The translations under genes were made by a program, and so were the position numbers. The notes below the pieces were generated by a model, which was not told the DNA's origin, did no database searches, and worked only from the letters and a program-made list of their open reading frames with translations. This document shows, piece after piece, positions 37,495 through 45,608 of a DNA stretch of 64,000 bases; the first letter of the stretch is position 1; every line of letters starts with the position of its first letter. The DNA lies in NCBI RefSeq assembly GCF_023074175.1, contig NZ_JADPKS010000008.1, positions 186,001 through 250,000 on the forward strand, written 5' to 3'. The DNA comes from Bradyrhizobium sp. 139 (GTDB taxonomy: Bacteria > Pseudomonadota > Alphaproteobacteria > Rhizobiales > Xanthobacteraceae).

Positions 37495-37525
37495 TTCGGC
37501 TTTTCAGCCGTCCGATGAAGCCGAA
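37495..37525 (-). promoter_or_regulatory. hairpin in the TonB-receptor leader, possible part of the expression platform
   Basis: On the minus strand TTCGGCTT pairs with AAGCCGAA (37518-37525 with 37495-37502) around a 15-base loop, between the riboswitch and the GTG start. There is no following U-run, so transcription termination is not obvious. Confidence 0.35.
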
Positions 37526-37568
37526 TGTCTGTACTCCCCGACCGACATCTTCGCGTGTGACCACGGCT

Positions 37569-37741
37569 GACGGCAGGTCTCCTGGCTCGCGGGTCAGTAC
37601 CTTGCATCGCCTTCCCGGGACCGAGATACCCAGTGGCTCGTGACGCAAGATTCGCCGCTTACAGTTGCGGGGGCAGCCACGGCATTGGGGACAATGTCCC
37701 CGCACCGCATTCCCTTTTCATCCCCTCTCGGGGAAACCGTC
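37569..37741 (-). promoter_or_regulatory. cobalamin riboswitch upstream of the TonB receptor
   Basis: Reading the minus strand, the conserved landmarks come in order: GGGAATGCGGTG, CCCGCAACTGTAAGCGG, GCCACTGG, GGGAAGGC, and the B12 box AGCCAGGAGACCTGCC at 37572-37587. P1 is closed by GACGG (37737-37741) and CCGTC (37569-37573). This is a class I adenosylcobalamin-type element, which normally represses when cobalamin is plentiful. Confidence 0.95.
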
Positions 37742-37747
37742 AAAACC

Positions 37748-37776
37748 ATCTAGGATTACGATCAAGACAGAGTCAA
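37748..37776 (-). promoter_or_regulatory. candidate sigma-70 promoter for the TonB-receptor riboswitch
   Basis: TTGACT (37771-37776), a 17-bp spacer and a poor -10 CTAGAT (37748-37753). The predicted start, 6 bases further, is 37741, exactly the first base of riboswitch P1. The other two riboswitches in the window show the same spacing. Confidence 0.55.
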
Positions 37777-37828
37777 TGTGCCAGTTGCGGCGTTATGGCC
37801 ACAGCGACCAAGTTCCTTGGAGACAAGC

Positions 37829-38401
37829 ATGGAAGGCGAGACCTTCCTCTGGATGATACGGCATGCGCCCGCCGACGGCATCGCCGGGACGATCCACGCA
37901 GCCGATGCGCCGGCCGATCTCGGTGATCACGCGCAACTGGAGGCTCTGCGGCAACGCATGCCGCGGGACACCGCGAGCTATGCGAGCCCCTCACGACGCA
38001 CGGTCGAGACGGCGCGGGCGCTGGGGCTCGAACCAGCGCTGGTGAACGAATTCAGTGAACAGGATTTCGGCGACTGGACCGGGCGGCGGCATGACGAGCT
38101 CGCTGCGACCGGCGGCAAGGCCTATGCGCAGTTCTGGAGCGATCCGGCGCGCGGACGGCCGCCGGGCGGTGAAAGTTTCGAGGATCAGGTCGTGCGTGTC
38201 CGGCAGGGTCTCTCGCGGATCGGAGCCGGACCAGCGACGCTCGTCGTGCATTCCGGCACGATCCGCGCCGCACTCTGCATCGCACTGGATCTGACACCGC
38301 AAGCGGCCCTGCGCTTCGTGATCGATCCGCTTTCACTGACCCGGATCGACCGGCTCGCGGCCGGCTGGCGCGTCGTCTCCGTCAATCAGCGCATGGCTTG
38401 A
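37829..38401 (+). CDS. histidine phosphatase family protein, probable alpha-ribazole phosphatase (CobC-like)
   Basis: The 190-residue protein has the phosphoglycerate-mutase-like RHG-type motif as MIRHAPADG (the catalytic His at residue 11, with Ala for Gly), SPSRRTVETARALG, EQDFGDWTGRR and the second catalytic histidine in LVVHSGTIRAAL. The DFGDWTG segment and the cob context suggest it removes the phosphate from alpha-ribazole phosphate or adenosylcobalamin 5'-phosphate. The ATG at 37829 is preceded by GGAG at 6 bases; 17 further codons upstream are open but unlike the family. It is divergent from the TonB receptor and ends 6 bp before the convergent cobT. Confidence 0.82.
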   Translation: MEGETFLWMIRHAPADGIAGTIHAADAPADLGDHAQLEALRQRMPRDTASYASPSRRTVETARALGLEPALVNEFSEQDFGDWTGRRHDELAATGGKAYAQFWSDPARGRPPGGESFEDQVVRVRQGLSRIGAGPATLVVHSGTIRAALCIALDLTPQAALRFVIDPLSLTRIDRLAAGWRVVSVNQRMA

Positions 38402-38407
38402 GCCGGA

Positions 38408-39460
38408 TCAGGCCGGGCGATCCGGCACATTGGCCTGTGCAAACGTCGCCATGCCGTTGTGAAGGCTGCACGCGAGCCGCACCAGCGGCAGCGCGATCGC
38501 GGCCCCCGATCCCTCGCCGAGCCTGAGATCGAGGCTGATCAGCGGCTGCACGTTCAGCGCGCGCAGCACCAGCCGATGCCCCTGCTCCGCCGATTGGTGC
38601 GACGGCAGCAGGAATGGCTGGCACGACGGGTTCAGCCGCACCGCCGCCAGCGCCGCGACCGATACGATGAAGCCGTCGATCAACACGGGAGTGCGGCGCT
38701 GCGCAGCCTCAATGATCGCGCCGCAAATGGCTGCGATTTCGAGGCCGCCGACGGCGCATAAGATATTTTCGGGCGATGCGCCGGCAACCCCATGACGCGC
38801 GATCGCGGCATCGATCACGCGCGCCTTGCGCGCGCGGCCGGCCGCATCGACGCCAGTGCCGCTGCCTGCGATCTCCTCGGCGCGCACACCGAGCAGGCCC
38901 GCGGCAATCGCCGCCGATGTCGTGGTGTTGCCGATACCCATCTCGCCAAAAATCAGCAGATCGGGCTGGACGGCCTCCGCACGCGCGACCGCGCGTTGGC
39001 CGGCTTCGAAGGCAAATGCCAGCTCGGCGGGCGCAAGCGCTGCCTCGACGCTGAAATTGCGCGTGCCGTTGCGCGGCTTGTCCGTGACGATACCGGCCAT
39101 CTCCTCCTGCGCCAGCGTGCCGGCGTCAACGACCTCCAGGCTTGAGCCAAGCTCGCGCGCCAGCACGGAGATCGCGGCGCCGCCCGAGGCAAAATTCGCC
39201 ATCATCGCGATGGTCACCTCTTGCGGATAAGCCGATACGCCCTGCCCGACGATGCCGTGATCGCCGGCGAAAATGATGATCGGCACGCGCGCCGCGCGCG
39301 GTTGCTCGGTCGCTTGCAGGCCCGCAAGCTCGATCGCGAGCTGCTCGAGCCGGCCGAGCGCGCCGGTCGGCTTCGTCAGTTGCGCCTGCCGCGCGATCGC
39401 CGCTTCGCGATGGACCGCGGAGATCTCAGGGCATTTTTGGTAGACCCATTCGGGGAGCAT
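38408..39460 (-). CDS. cobT: nicotinate-nucleotide--dimethylbenzimidazole phosphoribosyltransferase (cobU in P. denitrificans naming)
   Basis: The 350-residue enzyme makes alpha-ribazole phosphate from dimethylbenzimidazole and nicotinate mononucleotide. Motifs are PTGALGRLEQLA, IFAGDHGIVGQGVSAYPQEV, FGEMGIGNTTTSAAI and the catalytic E316 in LRLGEGSGAA. Length matches the family (about 340-356). The ATG at 39460 gives MLPEWVYQKCPEIS; an extra 18 residues are open upstream but overlap cobF. It is the last gene of cbiM-cobF-cobT and works with BluB, encoded at 60027-60659, which makes its base substrate. Confidence 0.93.
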   Translation of the reverse strand: MLPEWVYQKCPEISAVHREAAIARQAQLTKPTGALGRLEQLAIELAGLQATEQPRAARVPIIIFAGDHGIVGQGVSAYPQEVTIAMMANFASGGAAISVLARELGSSLEVVDAGTLAQEEMAGIVTDKPRNGTRNFSVEAALAPAELAFAFEAGQRAVARAEAVQPDLLIFGEMGIGNTTTSAAIAAGLLGVRAEEIAGSGTGVDAAGRARKARVIDAAIARHGVAGASPENILCAVGGLEIAAICGAIIEAAQRRTPVLIDGFIVSVAALAAVRLNPSCQPFLLPSHQSAEQGHRLVLRALNVQPLISLDLRLGEGSGAAIALPLVRLACSLHNGMATFAQANVPDRPA

Positions 39461-39470
39461 CGTGCCTCGC

Positions 39471-40220
39471 TTACGGCCTGCGCTTGAGAATGTAGCTGTC
39501 CATGATCCAGCCATGCCGCTCGCGCGCGGCCTGTCGCGCAGCGACGATGCGCGGACCGATCTCGGCCAGAACGCCCGACATGACGATCTGATCGGGCATG
39601 CCGAGATAGGCGCCCCACCAGATGTGGAGCCCGGCCGGATCGAGCGACTGGAATGCGGTGCCGCCGTCGAGCATCACCACAATTGTGTCGACGCCCTGCG
39701 GCCAGCCGCCTTCGCGCAAGCAGCGCCCCGTCGTGACCAGGAACGGCTCGCCGATGTCGTTGAGCGGCAGCGCATGCGCCGCGCACAGTGCCTGGATCGA
39801 GGTGATGCCGGGCACGACCTCGATCTTTGGCAAGGGATCGAGCCGCCGCGCAATGCGCAACGAAGAGTCATAGAGCGAGGGATCGCCCCAGATCAGCAGC
39901 GCAACCTTGCCCTCGTTTCCAAGATGATCAGCAAGCGACTGCGACCAGGTCGCGGCCACCGCATCGTGCCAATCATCCACGCCCTTGCGGTAATCCGCCT
40001 CGCCCGCGTCGCGAACGGGAAGATCGAACTCGGCGATGAGCGTCCTGTCGCTGGTGAGCACGTCAGCGCAAATCGTCCGACGCAAATCGGCGAGATCGGA
40101 TTTTACCGATGCCTTGCGTGGAATCAGGACGAGATCGGCCGCGTTGATGGCACGGATCGCGGCGCGCGTGAGCTGCTCGGGATCGCCGCAACCGATGCCT
40201 ATCAGGAAGAGCGTGAGCAT
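39471..40220 (-). CDS. cobF: precorrin-6A synthase (deacetylating), CobF
   Basis: The 249-residue SAM-dependent methyltransferase should methylate C1 and release acetate from precorrin-5, an aerobic-pathway-only step. Family segments are MLTLFLIGIGCGDPEQLTRA, LIWGDPSLYDSSLRI, VVPGITSIQALCAAHALPLN and MLDGGTAFQSLDP. The ATG at 40220 starts MLTLFLIG; a longer frame adds eight residues. It lies 45 bp after cbiM, with a strong hairpin in the gap, and 10 bp before cobT, and is separated from the other corrin methyltransferase genes by the riboswitch at 41 kb. Confidence 0.92.
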   Translation of the reverse strand: MLTLFLIGIGCGDPEQLTRAAIRAINAADLVLIPRKASVKSDLADLRRTICADVLTSDRTLIAEFDLPVRDAGEADYRKGVDDWHDAVAATWSQSLADHLGNEGKVALLIWGDPSLYDSSLRIARRLDPLPKIEVVPGITSIQALCAAHALPLNDIGEPFLVTTGRCLREGGWPQGVDTIVVMLDGGTAFQSLDPAGLHIWWGAYLGMPDQIVMSGVLAEIGPRIVAARQAARERHGWIMDSYILKRRP

Positions 40221-40230
40221 CTTGCCTGCG

Positions 40231-40255
40231 AAGGGCGGCCTCATCGGCCGCCCTT
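40231..40255 (-). terminator. perfect 10-bp hairpin between cbiM and cobF
   Basis: AAGGGCGGCC and GGCCGCCCTT form a perfect stem with a 5-base loop, 10 bases after the cbiM stop. No U-run follows on the minus strand, so it may attenuate or process the transcript rather than end it fully. Confidence 0.45.
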
Positions 40256-40265
40256 TCGCTTGTCT

Positions 40266-40943
40266 CTAGGCCGCGTTGTGCAGGCGCGGCGTGACGAAGC
40301 CCGGCGCGGTAACGCCGCGCAGCGACTTCGCCAGCGCCAGCACCGCGAGATCGGCCAGCGGCTCGATCACGATCACCAGCGCATAGGACGCCGCAAACGT
40401 CGCGATGTTGGCGAGGTTGGTCGCGCCGAAGCCGGAGCCATAGAGCGCCCAGAACGCCACCCATGCGATGACGCCGGACTGATACGTGGTCGAAAGCGCC
40501 AGCGCCTGGCGGTACTTCAGATCGACATAGGCCGTGTTGCGCGGAATGATCCGCGTGGCGATCGCCTGGATCGCGAACAGCGGCACCAGGAGCGTGGTGA
40601 CGTTCATGCCATATTGCGGCAGGTCGACCGGCTCGAAGAACATGCCCTGCAGCAGCAGTCCGATCGCAAGACCGAAGGCCGCAGGCGCCGCGCCGAACAG
40701 CAGGAACAAGGTCGAGCCAAGGATGAAGTGGACTTCGGAGACGCCGACCGGGAAGTGCGGCATGATCTCGAAGAAGGTGAACACGAGACCCGTGGTGGCC
40801 AACGTGCGCGAGGCAAACGAGCCGATGCCCTGCTCGCGCACGGTCTCGACCGCGAGCCTCAAGGCAACGCCGCCTGCGGCGATGCCGGTTGCGTAACTCA
40901 GCACGAGCTTGGCGCCCGTCACGACTCCGGGTTCGATATGCAT
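40266..40943 (-). CDS. CbiM-like energy-coupling factor transporter permease (cobalt uptake)
   Basis: The 225-residue membrane protein begins MHIEPGVVTGAKLVLSY; the N-terminal Met-His is the metal-binding start of CbiM/NikM S-components and fixes the ATG at 40943. Further markers are MPHFPVGVSEVHFILGSTLF (metal-coordination histidines) and LLQGMFFEPVDLPQYGMN. About six or seven membrane helices are visible. It should bind Co2+ for import, but CbiN, CbiQ and CbiO are not nearby, so the energising module must be elsewhere or absent. A good ribosome site (AGGAAGGA) and a cobalamin riboswitch precede it, consistent with cobalt supply being tied to B12 level. Confidence 0.87.
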   Translation of the reverse strand: MHIEPGVVTGAKLVLSYATGIAAGGVALRLAVETVREQGIGSFASRTLATTGLVFTFFEIMPHFPVGVSEVHFILGSTLFLLFGAAPAAFGLAIGLLLQGMFFEPVDLPQYGMNVTTLLVPLFAIQAIATRIIPRNTAYVDLKYRQALALSTTYQSGVIAWVAFWALYGSGFGATNLANIATFAASYALVIVIEPLADLAVLALAKSLRGVTAPGFVTPRLHNAA

Positions 40944-40959
40944 GGTTCAGATCCTTCCT

Positions 40960-40977
40960 GCCGTCACACCCGACGGC
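40960..40977 (-). promoter_or_regulatory. small hairpin next to the cbiM ribosome site
   Basis: GCCGTC and GACGGC pair around a 6-base loop, directly before the AGGAAGGA ribosome site and 16 bases after the riboswitch end. It may be the switchable part of the expression platform. Confidence 0.35.
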
Positions 40978-40992
40978 CTTGGCCTCAAAACG

Positions 40993-41186
40993 CGCACGGC
41001 CGGTCTCCTGGCTCGCGGTTCCCCGGGTTCTCCGGCCTTCCCGAACCTTGCGGCCCAGTGGCAGTTCGGAGTCCCTCACCGCTTACAGTCGCGGGGGCGG
41101 CTGGGGTTTGGGGCGCCGCAACTGGGTCCGCCCACCCCCATTCCCGATTATGCTCCGGCGCTTTGCGCCGCGTCGAGCACCATGCA
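40993..41186 (-). promoter_or_regulatory. cobalamin riboswitch upstream of cbiM-cobF-cobT
   Basis: Minus-strand landmarks are GGGAATGGGGGTG, CCCGCGACTGTAAGCGG, GCCACTGGG, GGGAAGGCC and the B12 box AGCCAGGAGACCGGCC (40998-41013). P1 pairs TGCATGG (41180-41186) with CCGTGCG (40993-40999), with two G-U pairs. It begins 59 bp after the cobA stop, so it may also act on read-through transcripts from cobA. Confidence 0.95.
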
Positions 41187-41192
41187 TCCCTT

Positions 41193-41221
41193 GTGTGCCC
41201 CTTTCGCAAGCCGGGCGTCAA
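41193..41221 (-). promoter_or_regulatory. candidate sigma-70 promoter for the cbiM riboswitch
   Basis: TTGACG (41216-41221), 17 bp, then a very weak -10 GCACAC (41193-41198). The predicted start at 41186 is the first base of P1, the same layout as the other two riboswitches. Confidence 0.45.
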
Positions 41222-41244
41222 GGGGCGACAGGCGGCCGAGACCC

Positions 41245-41976
41245 TCATGACGGATATTCTCCCGCCAGCGCGCCGAAGAGGATCACGGCTGCCGTCGAGG
41301 CCGCGCCGCCACGCGCAAGCCGCTCGGCCAGCTCGGCAATGGTGGTGCGGACCAGCCGTTCGTCGGGACGTCCGAGGGATTCGGCGAACAGCGTCGGCGT
41401 GGTTGGGGCGAGGCCGTGTTCGATCAATTTTGCGGCAAGCGCCGGAAAGGTCCGCCGCCCCATATAGACCACGGTCGTCGCTTCGGGATCGGCCAGCGCT
41501 GCCCAATTGAGGTTTTGCGGCAGCTCGCCGGTGACATCGGCACCGGTGACGAACTGCACCCGGCGCGAGGTGTGACGCCGGGTCAAGGGAATGCCGGCTT
41601 GCGCCGCCGCGACGCAGGCCGAGGTGACGCCGGGAATGATCTCATAGCCGATGCCGGCTTCGCGCAACGTCTCGAGCTCCTCTTCGAGCCGGCCGAAGAT
41701 GCCGGCGTCGCCCGATTTCAAACGCACGACGCGCGACCCGGTTGCGGCATAGTCGACCAGCAGGCGGTTGACGTGGTGCTGCTTGGTCGAGGGCCGCCCC
41801 GCCCGCTTTCCCACCGCTACGAGATTGGCACCAGGCCGGGCCAGATCGAGGATCGCGCCGGAGGCGAGGTCGTCATAGAGCACGACGTCGGCCTCGCGCA
41901 GCCGCGCGGCACCCTTGAGCGTGAGAAGCTCGGGATCGCCTGGGCCGGCGGAGACGAAAGAGACAAAACCGCTCAC
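41245..41976 (-). CDS. cobA: uroporphyrinogen-III C-methyltransferase
   Basis: The 243-residue SUMT adds methyl groups at C2 and C7 of uroporphyrinogen III to make precorrin-2. Motifs are VSAGPGDPELLTLKGAARL at the N-terminus, VRLKSGDAGIFGRLEEELE (FGR signature), IIPGVTSACVAAAQAGIPLT and TTVVYMGRRTF. It lacks the CysG oxidase/ferrochelatase domains, as expected for a dedicated B12 enzyme. Its start overlaps the cobB stop by 4 bp, and it closes the cobL-cobE-cobM-cobB-cobA string. Confidence 0.93.
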   Translation of the reverse strand: MSGFVSFVSAGPGDPELLTLKGAARLREADVVLYDDLASGAILDLARPGANLVAVGKRAGRPSTKQHHVNRLLVDYAATGSRVVRLKSGDAGIFGRLEEELETLREAGIGYEIIPGVTSACVAAAQAGIPLTRRHTSRRVQFVTGADVTGELPQNLNWAALADPEATTVVYMGRRTFPALAAKLIEHGLAPTTPTLFAESLGRPDERLVRTTIAELAERLARGGAASTAAVILFGALAGEYPS

Positions 41977-43286
41977 CGGTCCTCCGCGATCAGATGGAAG
42001 AACGTACCGGTGACATAGCCGCGGCGCGAGCCGGTCTCGGCGATGACTGCGCCGGTCGCATCGTGCACGACCGCCAGCGGCGTGTCGGGCTGTGCCACGA
42101 TGGTCGAATAGTGGAATTCATGGCCGCGCAGACGTGAGCCGGCCCGATGTCCCGGCATCGGCGCTGCGAGCTCCGCGAGACGATAGCCCAGATGCATGCG
42201 GCGCTTGGCAAAGCTCGTCTCCAGGCCGAGCAGGCCCGTCATCTCATGACGAACACCATCGGCGTCGGTGAGGCCTGCACCCAGCACCATATAGCCTCCG
42301 CACTCGCCGTGCAGCGGTCGCGTCTTGGCGAACGCGCGCAATCCGCTGCGGAAGCGCGCATTGCCCGCGATCTTTCCGGCATGCAGCTCGGGATAGCCGC
42401 CGGGCAGCCAGCAGACATCGGCACTTGTATCAGGCGCTTCGTCGGCAAGCGGCGAGAATGTCGATATCTCGGCGCCCGCCGCGCGCCAGGCTTCCAGCAT
42501 ATGCGGATAGACGAACGAGAACGCCGCATCGCGGGCAAGCGCAATGCGCTGCCCGGGCGGCGTTACGTTGAGGCCGTTCGCCGCAGGTTGCGGCGACCAA
42601 GCGGCTGCCGATCGCAGCACCGCGTCGAGATCGACATGTTCGGCGACGAAGCGCGCGGCCTCATCGATCAGCTTGCCGATCTCGGCCTGCTCCTCCGCCT
42701 GCACCAGGCCGAGATGCCGTTTCGGCAGGTTGATCTCGGCATGGCGCGGCAGTGCGCCGAACACGGCGATGCCGGCGTCCAGCAGCGCACGCCGCACGAG
42801 GTCCTCGTGGCGCGGGCTGGCAACGCGATTGAGCACGACGCCGGCAAGGCGCACACCCGCGCGATAGTCACGAAGGCCTGCGGCAATCGCCGCTGCCGTC
42901 TGCGCCTGTCCGGAGGGATCGATCACCAGCAGCACCGGCCAGCCCAGCATCTGCGCGATGTCGGCGGTGGCGCCGGTTCCGGAGACGCCACGCGCGGCGA
43001 CGCCGTCGAACAGGCCCATTGAGCCCTCGGCAAGCACGACATCCGCGTCAATACCGCGGCTGACGAGATGCGCGATCGCCGCGCGATCCATCGCCCAGCT
43101 GTCGACGTTGACAGAGGCGCGTCCCGTCGCGGCGGCATGGAAGGCAGGATCGATATAGTCGGGCCCGCTCTTGAAGCACTGCACGTTCAATCCGCGATTG
43201 CGCCAGGCGCGCGCCAGCGCCAGCGTCAGCGTCGTCTTGCCGACGCCCGAGGCCGGCGCGGAGATGACGAGCCCTGCCGGCATCAC
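41973..43286 (-). CDS. cobB: hydrogenobyrinate/cobyrinate a,c-diamide synthase
   Basis: The 437-residue glutamine-dependent amidotransferase amidates the a and c side chains with ATP. The N-terminal P-loop domain reads [20 protein letters not shown], with [13 protein letters not shown] after it. The C-terminal GATase domain has the cysteine in [14 protein letters not shown] and the histidine in [10 protein letters not shown]. In the aerobic pathway it acts before cobalt insertion by CobN. Its ends overlap cobM and cobA by 4 bp each. Confidence 0.93.
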   Translation of the reverse strand: MMPAGLVISAPASGVGKTTLTLALARAWRNRGLNVQCFKSGPDYIDPAFHAAATGRASVNVDSWAMDRAAIAHLVSRGIDADVVLAEGSMGLFDGVAARGVSGTGATADIAQMLGWPVLLVIDPSGQAQTAAAIAAGLRDYRAGVRLAGVVLNRVASPRHEDLVRRALLDAGIAVFGALPRHAEINLPKRHLGLVQAEEQAEIGKLIDEAARFVAEHVDLDAVLRSAAAWSPQPAANGLNVTPPGQRIALARDAAFSFVYPHMLEAWRAAGAEISTFSPLADEAPDTSADVCWLPGGYPELHAGKIAGNARFRSGLRAFAKTRPLHGECGGYMVLGAGLTDADGVRHEMTGLLGLETSFAKRRMHLGYRLAELAAPMPGHRAGSRLRGHEFHYSTIVAQPDTPLAVVHDATGAVIAETGSRRGYVTGTFFHLIAEDR

Positions 43287-44065
43287 GATGCCTCCGGAAA
43301 GCGCGGCTCGACGCCGACTGGCCGATAGCGGCGATCGTAGTCGGCGGCATAGAGGCGGCTCTCGTCAAAATCCGCCGAGCCGAGCGTCTTGCCGACCAGG
43401 ATCAGCGCGGTGCGCTCCATCTCGCTGCCCACGGCAGCATCGAGCCTTGCCAGCGTCGCGCGGACGATGCGCTGGTCCGGCCAGCTCGCGCGCCAGACGA
43501 TCGCGACCGGGCAGTCCGCGCCGTAGTGGGGCACGAGCTCCGCGACGACCTTGTCGAGCAGATGGATTGACAGATGGATCGCGAGCACCGCGCCGGTCGC
43601 GGCGAATGCGGCAAGCTTTTCGCCCTCGGGCATCGCGCTGGCGCGGCCCGGCGTGCGCGTCAGCACCACCGTCTGAGCAAGGCCCGGCAGCGTCAGCTCG
43701 ACCTCCAGCGCTGCTGCCGCTGCCGAAAAAGATGGAACGCCCGGCGTGACTGTGTAGGGAATACCGAGCGCGCGCAGGCGGCGGAGCTGCTCGCCCATCG
43801 CCGACCAGATCGAGAGATCGCCGGAATGCAGCCGCGCAACATCTTTGCCATCCGCATGCGCGGCAGCGATCTCCGCGATGATCTCGTCGAGCGACAGCGG
43901 CGCGGTGTTGACGATGCGCGCGCCGGCCGGGCAATGCGCCAGCACGCCCTCAGGCACCAATGAGCCCGCATAGAGACAGACCGGACAGGCCGCGATCAGG
44001 TCGCGGCCGCGCAACGTCAGCAAATCGGGCGCGCCCGGCCCTGCGCCAATGAAATGCACGGTCAT
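43283..44065 (-). CDS. cobM: precorrin-4 C11-methyltransferase
   Basis: The 260-residue methyltransferase begins [20 protein letters not shown] at 44065, with [39 protein letters not shown] and [20 protein letters not shown], all CobM/CbiF hallmarks. It methylates C11 of precorrin-4. The longer open frame upstream runs through cobE. The start overlaps the cobE stop and the stop overlaps the cobB start, each by 4 bp. Confidence 0.93.
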   Translation of the reverse strand: MTVHFIGAGPGAPDLLTLRGRDLIAACPVCLYAGSLVPEGVLAHCPAGARIVNTAPLSLDEIIAEIAAAHADGKDVARLHSGDLSIWSAMGEQLRRLRALGIPYTVTPGVPSFSAAAAALEVELTLPGLAQTVVLTRTPGRASAMPEGEKLAAFAATGAVLAIHLSIHLLDKVVAELVPHYGADCPVAIVWRASWPDQRIVRATLARLDAAVGSEMERTALILVGKTLGSADFDESRLYAADYDRRYRPVGVEPRFPEAS

Positions 44066-44430
44066 GCGCCGTCTCCTTCCGCGATCGCGGCGGTCGCGGT
44101 GCGATCCTGCGAGATCACCCGCGTCGTGATGAGCCGTGCGCGCGGACCAGCGGCAGCGAGCGCAGCCGCTTCGGCAACTGATCCCGTTCCGAACCTTTCC
44201 GCGACCAGCTTCGACTGCGTCGGTGTCTCGATGCCGGCCAGCCTGTCCGCGGGAATTGCCTTGATCGGCACACCGCACTCGCGCGCGAGCAGTTTTAGCG
44301 CCTCAGCATCCGCCTTGTCGCTGATCGTCGCCACTGCCGCGAGCCCGGAGGCGCCGCCGGCCGCAAGCAGCGCCTCGCGTAGCGAGGCAAGCGTGACGTC
44401 GCGCCTGAACCCGAGCCCGGCGACCTTCAT
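44062..44430 (-). CDS. cobE: cobalamin biosynthesis protein CobE (CbiG C-terminal domain-like)
   Basis: The 122-residue protein matches the CobE/GbiG C-terminal domain: [40 protein letters not shown], and [20 protein letters not shown]. In the anaerobic CbiG the equivalent region is part of an enzyme that opens the ring-A lactone; the role of stand-alone CobE in the aerobic pathway is not settled. The ATG at 44430 overlaps the cobL stop by 4 bp, and the family start fits. Confidence 0.88.
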   Translation of the reverse strand: MKVAGLGFRRDVTLASLREALLAAGGASGLAAVATISDKADAEALKLLARECGVPIKAIPADRLAGIETPTQSKLVAERFGTGSVAEAAALAAAGPRARLITTRVISQDRTATAAIAEGDGA

Positions 44431-45608
44431 CGGACCACACTCCACTGCACCACCGGCCGTGCCGCCTGCCACGACCGATAGCGGCCGAGCGGCCCGGCAT
44501 GGGAGATCTCGACCCGCATCAGCTCGCCGCCGTGGCGCTGATGCAGCTCGCCGAGTAGCGCCTCCGTCTCCAGCGTCACCGCATGCGCAACGAGCCGCGT
44601 CCCCGGCGCGATGCGCGACCAGACTGCATCGAACATCGCGATGTCGAGTCCTCCGCCGATGAAGACGGCATCTGGCGCCTCCAGCGCAGCCAAGACTTCG
44701 GGCGCCTTCCCCGTGATAACAGTGACCCGATGTGCCAGTCCAAACGCTACCGCATTGCTGCGGACGTTGGCGGCGCGATCCTCGCGCGTCTCGACGGCAA
44801 TCGCCGTCCCGCCGCATAGCGTCCATTCGACCGAGATCGAGCCTGAGCCGGCGCCGATGTCCCATAGTCTCTCGCCGGGACAGGGCGCCAGTGCCGAGAG
44901 CGCCAACGCGCGCACCGGCCGCTTGGTGATCTGGCCATCATGAGCGAAGAAATCGTCCGGCAGGCCCGAGCCGCGAGACAGACCCTGTGCCCCCTTCGCC
45001 TGCAGCGCCACTGCAACCAGCTTTCCGGCGGAAGCGCGCGTATAACTTTCAGCGCGACACTCACCGACGCTTTCATGTGGCCCGCCAAGCGCGGCGAGAG
45101 TCCAGAATGCCGAGGCGCCCCATCCGCGCTCGGTCAGCCATCTCGCGAGATCGCCGGCAGCCTTGCCGTCGCGCACGAGACAAATGATCCGCGCACCGGA
45201 CGCAAGATGCGGCACGAGGCGCTCGAACGGTGCGGCGTGGAGACCCAGGCAGACAACGGCTTCGAGACGCCAGCCCAACCGCGCGGCGGCGAGCGAGAAG
45301 ACCGATGGCGCCGAATGCGCAATCCACTCGCCCGCATCGAGTTTCTCGGCGATGCCTGCTCCGACGCCATACCAGAACGGATCGCCGGAGGCGAGCACCG
45401 CCGTCGGCCGACCGCGGTAGCTCAGCACGACATCTGCATCGAACGGCACCGGCCACGGACGGCCACGCGCTGTCAGGCCCGCAAGCGCGAGGTGCCGTTC
45501 ACCACCGAAAACGGTTTCGGCCCTCGCAAGTGCGTTTCGGCTTGCCTCGGACAGCCCGGCGAGGCCATCTTCGCCGATACCGATGATGGTCAGCCAGGGA
45601 TCAGCCAT
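44427..45608 (-). CDS. cobL: precorrin-6Y C5,15-methyltransferase (decarboxylating), CbiE-CbiT fusion
   Basis: The 393-residue protein fuses a CbiE-type tetrapyrrole methylase (MADPWLTIIGIGEDGLAGLS; LASGDPFWYGVG) and a CbiT-type Rossmann methyltransferase/decarboxylase (LWDIGAGSGSISVEWTL from about residue 245; FIGGGLDIAMFD). It methylates C5 and C15 and decarboxylates C12. The ATG (45606-45608) overlaps by two bases the ATG of cobK on the other strand, inside one CATG. Its GAGGG ribosome site therefore lies within the cobK coding sequence. A promoter of its own would have to lie within cobK. Confidence 0.92.
   Translation of the reverse strand: MADPWLTIIGIGEDGLAGLSEASRNALARAETVFGGERHLALAGLTARGRPWPVPFDADVVLSYRGRPTAVLASGDPFWYGVGAGIAEKLDAGEWIAHSAPSVFSLAAARLGWRLEAVVCLGLHAAPFERLVPHLASGARIICLVRDGKAAGDLARWLTERGWGASAFWTLAALGGPHESVGECRAESYTRASAGKLVAVALQAKGAQGLSRGSGLPDDFFAHDGQITKRPVRALALSALAPCPGERLWDIGAGSGSISVEWTLCGGTAIAVETREDRAANVRSNAVAFGLAHRVTVITGKAPEVLAALEAPDAVFIGGGLDIAMFDAVWSRIAPGTRLVAHAVTLETEALLGELHQRHGGELMRVEISHAGPLGRYRSWQAARPVVQWSVVR

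Noticed and set aside
37778..37828. An extended N-terminus for the histidine phosphatase from 37778
   Set aside because: The extra 17 residues are unlike the family, the ATG there overlaps the promoter of the divergent receptor, and the ATG at 37829 has a good ribosome site.
39462..41510. A 682-codon plus-strand frame spanning cobF, cbiM, the riboswitch and part of cobA
   Set aside because: It crosses several well-supported minus-strand genes and a riboswitch; composition is shadow-like and there is no plausible domain.
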